Assembly: GCF_914767665.1 (NCBI RefSeq)
Contig: NC_059503.1
Span: 54,764,352 to 54,828,351 of the forward strand
Source of the DNA: Harmonia axyridis
Lineage: Eukaryota > Arthropoda > Insecta > Coleoptera > Coccinellidae
Reading direction: 5' to 3'
Length of the DNA stretch: 64,000 nt
This document shows positions 39,401 to 48,400 of the stretch, piece after piece; the first letter of the stretch is position 1; the number at the start of each line of letters is the position of its first letter. The translations under genes and the position numbers were made by a program. A model generated the notes under the pieces. That model made no database searches and was not told the origin of the DNA. It saw nothing but the letters and a program-made list of their open reading frames with translations.

Positions 39401-42400
39401 TGAATTCAATATATACATATTTCAAAAAAGCTTATGATTCTGTAGCGCACTGGTTGCTTATCGGTAAATTAAAAGCATTAGGAGTTGAACCCCCGCTTTT
39501 AGATTGGTTAGCTGATCGTATTAGCGGCATCATTCTGAGAGTTTCATGTTGTGGCGTGTTCTCCGAGGAATTTATTATGGAATCCGGAATTTTGCAGGGA
39601 TCACCACTATCAGCACAAGTATTCCTCGTATTTATTAACGATATTGGAAGAGTGCTTAGATTCAGCTCGTTCTTGCTGTTTGCTGACGCTTTAAAGTTAT
39701 TCAGGCAAGTTTCTTCTTCTGTTGATTGTAAGCTTCTACAACGGGATCTCGATGAATTGATGAACTGGTGCCTAGAAAACCACATGGAGTTCAATATTGA
39801 CAAGAGCCAGGTGATGAGGTTTAGAAGACTAAAATCTCCCTGCAAGTTTGAATATCCTTCGAATCAGGAATCCATTATAAGCACAAATGTAAATAAAGAC
39901 TGAGAAGGAGTCTATTTATTTTCAAAAATGAGATTTATCCCTCACATTCAATTCATCAACAATTAGGCTTTCAAAATGCTGGGCTTCGTTAAGAGATCAA
40001 TGCAGCAATTCAATGATGTGAATGCATTGAAAACAGTTTACTGCTCACATGTAAAAAGTATTTTAGAGTATTCAGCAGTGGTATCGGCGCCATACTATAT
40101 ATTGTCCATAAACAAAGTATTGAACGGATACAGATGAAATTTCTGAAGTGGGTGTCGTATAAATTGGGTTGTCAATATCATCCGAGAATTATAATCGAGA
40201 GATAATCGCACTACGATCTTTGGATTTGAGAAGAGATAACTTCAGCATTATGCTCATTTTCAAACTTGTCACTAACCTCATCGATTGTAATTATTTGATG
40301 AGCAGAATAAATCTCAACTATAGTCCAGCGCTCCTTAGAACTAGAGAGGTTTTTCACATTAGCTTTGCGCCAACAAATTATATTTTCCACAGTCCATTAT
40401 CAAAAGCTCTTCGCCTAGCTAACAACTGTCAGGCTGATATATATTTAGTATCGATATTCACCCTGAAGAAGAAAGAAGAATCCCAAGCTCTTACTAGTCC
40501 GCTGGCATCTCAGATCTGATTCTGCCGAATGCCCAAAATTAATTAAAACATTTTTGATAATGTGTATTTCTTGGAAATTTAACATTATGAATCAATAAAA
40601 TGATAAAGGAACACCAAAAGAGTTATACATCTGATAGTTCGTTTTCAACCTACGCTAATCACTAGAAAGAATGGGACCATACCTTCAATAATAACTTTGA
40701 AATTCTTCATTTAGAAAACAAGAGCTTAAGACTAAAACTCTTAGAATCCCTAGAAATAAACAGGTATAACACCCAAAATATTCTGTTGAACGAACAAACG
40801 GATGTAAACTCATCCCCTTTATTGAATTTCTTCCGATAGTTTGGAAATCCCAGGCGTCAAATTGTCCAATATAACTTTGTAATTTATGATACCCTTTCGA
40901 ATATTTTTCTGTCAATTTTGCTCCTATATAAGATTTCGAAAACCTCTGTACTCTTATCAGTTCAGAAATGTAGCCTGATGAAGCCACAGTGTGGCGAAAC
41001 AATTGTTGCCAACAATTAAATAATAAAGTGGAATTACTTCGTTTTATTTTATTTATTATGAATGATGTGCGTGTTTATTTATTTTCTTATATATTTTGAT
41101 GGAAATTTATTATTATTAAAATTTTTCATCAATGTAAAATGGCTTGGACGTCTGATTGAATGAATTAATAAATAAAACCGTAGAAGGACAGTTCCGAGTA
41201 CCAACATATTATAATCATGAAATCTGTGTGAAACTGAGATATTACCGCAGGATTTTTTCTGAAAGTTATGTCAGAATGAACGGATTTGCCACAGAATCAG
41301 AGAAAAAAATATATAATTGAAGGTCTTCATACTTCCTGGTTCCTTTTTTATTCTCGTTCAACGTTAGAGAGCAAAGTGGAGTCTTTGTCTTCACATTAAT
41401 TTTTCTCAATTTTCTTTCCCATCTGTTATCGACAATATTTCAGCGAAATTCGTTATTTTTGTTCGAGAACGGGTTCAAATTACTCAAAAACGTTCCACGA
41501 AATAACAATACCATTTTCTTTGAAAAAATGGAGTTCATTAATTCGATTATTAAATCGAATCGAGGTGTAATTTGAAGTTTTTTGCCTTCAATTTCCGTCT
41601 GCGTAATAAGAAGGCTGACCCGATTCATCCATTTCCCAAAGGAGAAAATTGATTCTTTTGGCGTATCTCCGATGTCATTTCAATACTCAAACGATTCGGG
41701 TAATTGAACTAGAAAATGTCTACTCTCGTAATTTTTCCTGGTATTTTGATTGTAAGGGTGAGGAAATGATCACTTTGACACGAAGTACTGTAAAAAAACA
41801 TTTATTTTCTGATATAAAGGAGTGTTTTATCTCCACTTGACAGATATATTAGTTATGTAAAGCATATTTGAAGTATGAAGTTACCCTTAAATTAATTGTG
41901 AGAGATTTTCTTGAGAATTTTGTATTAATCAAATAAACGTAGACAATATGAATTGTTTTATGATATGTAATTAGAATTAACAAATGTTTAGTCTGCCACA
42001 GCAATAGATATCCGTTAATTAACTGATTAAATTAATTTAGTTATGCCTGAAATACCAAATAATGGATATCCTCCAGTTACTATTGCTTTTTCAGTGAGAC
42101 TAGATATTTGGAAACACCCTTACGTCGTATTTTAGATTTGACGATTATCTGTTTTTAATATCGCAAAAAGTTGAGCTATTGAATAGATCTATCTACGTTA
42201 CATTCCCAAAGCACCTATAACCACGAAGCATTACGAATCCGCATCTTTTCTTGAATATACAGGGTGATTCACCGATGGCCTAATAGACGCTAATGAAAAA
42301 CTAATCATAATTTTGTGCTGAAAATACCATACTTTATTAAAGAGTGACATAGAGCATGGTAGGCTGTCAGCAATGTTTCAATCGAGACTTTGAGTGCTAG

Positions 42401-45400
42401 AGTACGGATAACAAAAATATTTTTGCTCAGTTTTTTAGAGAGTTCCTCACAATGAACATCCCAAGTGAGCTTAGGGTCCAAATGTAATCCCAAAAATTTT
42501 ACATTTTCTTTCAAGTTCTCAACTATAGATCTCAATGAACAAACTAAAATATTTGTTTTTTCTTGATTCTGCATCAATTGATTCGAATTGAACCAGTTTT
42601 TTGCACTCGACCGTACCTCACGCGAGTTCTCTAGCAGCTGATTGAGCACCGGTCCACTCAGAAGAAGTGAAGCGTCAACCGCGAATAAAACACATTTTAC
42701 TGTGGTTGGTAGACATGATGGAAAGTCATTTATATAAATTAAAAAGAAGATCAGTCCTAAAACCGAACCTTGAGGTACTCCTAATGTGATATTCTTCAAA
42801 GCTGACTCCTTTCCACCCCCTGAGACTTTTTGGCTTCTATCGGAAAGATAAAATTGGACCAGTTTTACACTGATCTCCATAAAACCATAATACTTGAGCT
42901 TAGTCAGAAGAATCAGCGGTGAGACACAGTCGAATGCTTTGCTCAAATCTAACAATGATACCGACGTATAATCACCCCTTTCAAAACCTTGCATAATATA
43001 ACTGATTAGATTCAAAATGGCCGAAGTCGTGACTTATTTTTTATGTAGCCAAATTGGCAGTTAAAAAATAGTTGATTATGTTCAAAATATGACATTATCT
43101 GCATGTTCAGAGCTTTTTCAAATATTTTAGAGAATAGAGGCAACACTGAAATAGGCCTGTAATTTGACATATCATCCTCATCGCCATCTTTAAATAAGGG
43201 CACCACCCTAGCCACCTTGAGGTCAGCGGGAAAAATTCCATTTTTAATACAACTATTTATAATTTCTGTGAGAGGTATAACAATAGTATTTATATTCCTT
43301 TTCAAAATCTTAACAGAAAGTCCATAAATATCCTTTCATATAGAATTCTTCGAAGAGAATAACACAACTAATAATACAATAATTGGAATATAGAAGAACA
43401 AATCTTATTGATTTCATTAATACTTTTCACCGATCTGTGGGCCAAATAGATCTGTAGGCAAGGAAGATTTGTGAGCAAGATAGATATTTGAGCAAGGTTG
43501 TTATTTGCGAGAGGCTGATCTATAGTTGAGGCAGATATGTAGGCTAGGTAGAATGGCAGCGAGTACTAGTTCTAACTTCTCTACCATCTTTGTTTCTGTT
43601 CAATACTTCAATATACACTCTCTGTTGAAGGTTTCCAGGGTATTTCAGGAGCCTGGGTAATAAGGGAGACTGGAGAGGGTTGATACAAGGGGAGGTTTGA
43701 TACACATTCAAATTTCCTGTCTCGGTTCTTCAAAGAAGGTGTAATCGCGTGCAGTGCCTCTATGAGTGAGGAAATACTGACAATGTTATTGTCAGTTGAA
43801 ATCTAGTAACGATCGCTTACGAAGAAGAGTTTTTAATCTCAAAATGTGTTTTCTACATATTCGATGTAAGAATTTGCATATCAAACGAAAAGCTTCATCT
43901 CTTTATCAACAAAAACTATCGAAATTCATTACTTTATTCTTGTTGCGCATTTCATTTAGAACATAGGTGCCAGTAGTACAAATCTTTAATCGAATATCAT
44001 AATATGTTCACATCCTATATTTTCTAAATTTGTCTTCTAGGGAGGTTTGATACAGTAAATCTCACTCTCTGAGATAAATGGATTGGTAAATGTTAAACAC
44101 AAATTTTTTATTTAAAATTTTGAAAAAAATGTATCAACCCTCCCCAGTCCCCCCTACAGTATTGAAAACCAACGTTGATATTCCATAAACAAACGAAAAA
44201 ACTATAAACCGATCATGCATAAAAACCATTGAGCAATATTTTAAACCAAAGAATATCATTTATCATTTCAGAGAACCCAATAAATTTCGTCTGAATTGAG
44301 ACATTTTTATCCGAGCAATTATAACATCAATTGGACTGTTAAGAGTTAGGTCCCTACCGCCTATCTCTTTCAGGGAGATATAACAATGGACCGATTGCCA
44401 GTCTATTGTGGACCTGGGAGGAATTTTCAGTCTTCTCGATATCCTTTTGTGTCCGATCTGAACATACCCCTGGTGAGAATCGTTGAGAAGATTACGTTCT
44501 AAATTAATTTGACATTTTGTATTCAACCAATAATTTCTGGGAAACAATGATGAAGTAATTGGCAACTGTTCGAAATGTGGGTGGACACATTTTCGTCGAA
44601 TATCGTCGTGTTCCTTTTATATGGAATTAAATTGGTTATTGAAAAGATCCATCTCAGGATATCCTCATACAATAACCAATTGATAATTGGTGACTTCGAC
44701 CGTGGTCGCCAAACCTTGAGCTCGAGTAACTTCCATTGGGTAAGACCTAATAGAGCTAACATAAAAGTTGATGCTTATATAATGTTCCTTCGAGTGCTAG
44801 TGGGTGTACTATGATTCTTTCATGGAAGATGGCATCAATGATGTAGGAATACATTCGAAACAATACCACATGTGATCTAACTTTATCTGGGAAATAATTC
44901 ACTGTATTTTCACGAAAATCCATAAATCAATATAAGGACTTTCACACCACTTGTTAGGAGTTTCTTTTTTGTGGAAAATATTCCTGAGCATGACTGGGAA
45001 ACCTTATCATACCACCTCATTCCCCTGATAACTAATGTATATTTTTTCACTATAATAATAATGTTCAGAAGCAGGATAGATATTGTATATGCACTCTTGA
45101 ATATTTCGATTCCAATCTTAGATATCGTAGTTTCAGCATGGTGTGTTTGCAATAAAACTATTGAGTGCTGTTTTACTGTTATGTGAAGTCGAACACCATT
45201 TTCAACTTCATATAATCATTATTATTAATATTATTGTTGGAGATCATTGAAGCTCTCCCACCTATTCATCTTGTGACAGCTATAGAGTAGCCATGAGGCC
45301 ATCCAAAGACTATACAGGGCCGGTATAGGCAATGGGGAAATTAGGAATCAGAGAGCTTGGTCTTCTTGCAAGTGGCGAGATGATAGAGAAAATTACCATC

Positions 45401-48400
45401 GAGGAAACCTTCACTACGATACTAAGTAGGAAAGAAGATTGGGAAATCTCCGGCGACCATTGAATTACACAGATGGTTTCAAAATCACGACGGGGACTGG
45501 CAATGCTTACCAAATGATACTATCGTTAGGCCACTGTCTAGTAAAAAACTATCAGAAAAGTTATATAGCGATACATTCTTATTGTCAGGTGACAATCAAA
45601 GCTATGAGCTCACACATCATCGATTCTAAGATGTATTGGAGTGCGAAGAAAACTCAAAGAAATAATAACAAGGTCTATTTAGTCTGGGTTCCTGGTCATT
45701 CGGGAATTAAAGGGAATGAAGATGCCAACAGACATGCCAGAAAAAAACAAAACTCCTTTAAGTTTTAACAGAACTTTTCTGTGGTAAAGGCGAATGTATC
45801 TACAAGTTTCAAGAGGAGGAAAAAACCGAAAGAGAAACACTCTGGTGGAATTTTCCTAGATTGGATCATTCCGAAAAGTTTCTTCGAAACTTTGACGTTG
45901 CAAAATCTAAGAAGTATCTCGACTTTAGCGAGAAGATAACGGGTGTTTTTTTTTCGAGGTATATAACTTTAAGTTGGCATTACTGTTCAAGATGTCGACC
46001 GATTTAACAGCTGTCAAGTGATTTATTCTCAGTTAGGTTTGGCAAGTTATCATGAATAGACTCACGCCTGAACAACTCTTGCAAATAGTGCAATTTTATT
46101 TCGAAAATAATGGTTCTGTGCGGAATATGTATCGTGTACTACGTCCATTTTTTTTGTTTAGCGATGAAGCGCACTTCTGGTTGAATGGCTACATCAACAA
46201 ACAAAACTGCCGAATTTGGAGTGAAGCTAATCCTCAAGTATATGTCGAAACACCGTTACATCCAGAAAAACTGTCTGTTTGGTGCGCTTTATGGGCTGGT
46301 GGAATCATTGGTCCGTACTTCTTCAAAAACGATGATGGCCAGAACGTTACAGTCAATGGTGATCGGTATAGAGCCATGATTACTAACTTTTTCATTCCTG
46401 AATTGAACAACCATGATGTCCAGGAGCTGTGGTTCCAACGAGACGGCGCAACATGTCACACAGCTCGTGCCACAATCGATTTATTGAAAGACACGTTTGG
46501 TGACCGCCTAATTTCACGTTTTGGACCTGTGAATTGGCCTTCAAGATTTTGTGATTTAACACCGGTAGGATACTTTCTGTGGGGCTATGTAAAGTCATTG
46601 GTCTATGCGGATAAGCCACAAACCCTTGATCATTTGGAAGACAACATTCGCCGTGTTATTGCCGATATTAGGCCACAAATGTTGGAGAAAGTCATCGAAA
46701 ATTGGACGTCCAGATTAGACTACATCCGAGCCAGCCGTGGCTGTCATATGCCAGAAATCATATTTAAAATGTAATGCCACAAGATTATCTTGCGGATAAA
46801 TAAAATTCATGTCAATAGAATAATCCATCGTTGTTTTATTGCAATTTAAAGTTCTGGAGCTCTAAAAAACACCCTTTACAACATCTCACTCGATTATTTA
46901 CAGGGTATTGTCGCCATAGGCAGCACCTGATGAGAATGGAGGAGAAAGAAACTCTGGATCACCTGGTGATGGAATGCCACATCATCACTTTCCTCTGGAC
47001 AAACACTTATAGAAGTGAGAATGTAGCTCCTTAGGGCATCCCAGATATTGGAGTTTATTAGAACTTTGGATCTGGAAAACGTCATGACGAAAATAGCTCT
47101 GATGGGGTGCAATGTTAATCTTAATCTAAAATATATTTTTGATACCTGCTGACTGAAATCATTTCGTCAAATGAGGGATTATCATGCTAAAACTATTAAT
47201 CACTTACCGATCAAATCAATAATTACGATGGGATCTTCGCTGTATTTTTTGTTCTTCTTTGCGCTGAATTCGGGTTCACTCAAGAGAAATGCTGCGACGT
47301 AAGGCGTGAAGATGGCGGTGTATATTACTAGGATTAGAATGATCCAATCCCAGACTGCCTTGAAGGGGGAGTAGTGGAGAATTGTGTAGTTGTGCAATCT
47401 TGGATTCTGAAGTTTGTATTCTGGAAGAACATCTGCTCCTAACGATAAGACCTGAAAGAAAACAAGGTTAGGTGTTTAGTAATACCTGTTTGGACTGTCA
47501 CGAGTGGTAGCGTTCAACATTTCTATATTCTTCAGAATGATGATTGCTGGAGGAGTTTTTCTATAGCAAAGGAGGAAATTTTTGTTTCAAGTTGATTTGA
47601 ATATTCAGTCTAATATTTTTCTCGTTTACTTAATTTCTGACCTGCCCTATATGAATGTAAATTTGTCTCATGGGATGTAATGAATGATTATGATTATGAT
47701 CGAAGATGACTTCATAAATCATCCGTATTTATGTTTGAATGGAACATTTATAAGCCAAATTTTGCTTTCATTAACGTTAATACGAGAACTCATGTCGGTT
47801 GGTCACAAGCAATGTGGTGTCTTCGATGATTGGATTCTTGAAATGCATCAAAATTATCTGAATTTTCATCGAAAAATCATCTCCAGTGATGATGCCCATT
47901 TTCAACTAGGAGGCTACGTTAACAAGCAGAATTGTCGCATTTTCATCCTCACGTGTAACTGCAAATTTAACTTTTCGAGTTGGTAGTATGATTAGACCTT
48001 AATTATTCGAAAATGAAGCTGGTGCAACTGTTACGGTGAATGGATTGCGCTACCGAGCTATGATTAATGATTTTTGAGGCCAAAATTGGAAGATATTGAT
48101 GTAGCTGACAATAATTTTCAACAAGACGGCACTACGTCCCATACAAGCAACGAAACAATTGCAAGTTTCCTGGCCGTGTTATTTCTCGAATAGGTGGTCA
48201 CAACTGGCCACCGAGATCTTGTGATACAACTTTTCTCTTTGGGACAACGTGCAAGATAAGGTCTATGTCAATGATCTACCATCGAGGTAATACAGCTGCA
48301 AATGTGAGAATTGTGATGGAAAATGTCATTAAATAGATATGGTGTAGTCGTGGCCATCGTTTGGTCGAAATCATTTTCGATATTAATGGAATACCTTACT

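Larger units (their letters stand above)
45240..47150 (+). pseudogene. RNase H-type LINE fragment split by a DDE transposon
   Basis: The left part (45,240-45,940) gives IEALPPIHLVTA, LNYTDGFK, SYCQVTIKAMSSHIIDSKMY and VYLVWVPGHSGIKGNEDANR, the RNase H domain. The right part (46,880-47,150) resumes with LFTGYCRHRQHLMRMEEKET and LDHLVMECHIITFLW, the expected downstream C-terminus. The interruption is exactly the element at 45,941-46,874. A related uninterrupted copy is at 55,030-56,010. Confidence 0.85.

Noticed and set aside
39432..39845. 137-codon minus-strand open frame
   Set aside because: Antisense shadow of the reverse transcriptase fragment on the plus strand.
43438..43550. Short tandem units considered as a CRISPR-like array
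   Set aside because: Units are diverged, contiguous and lack unique spacers, so this is a degenerate minisatellite.
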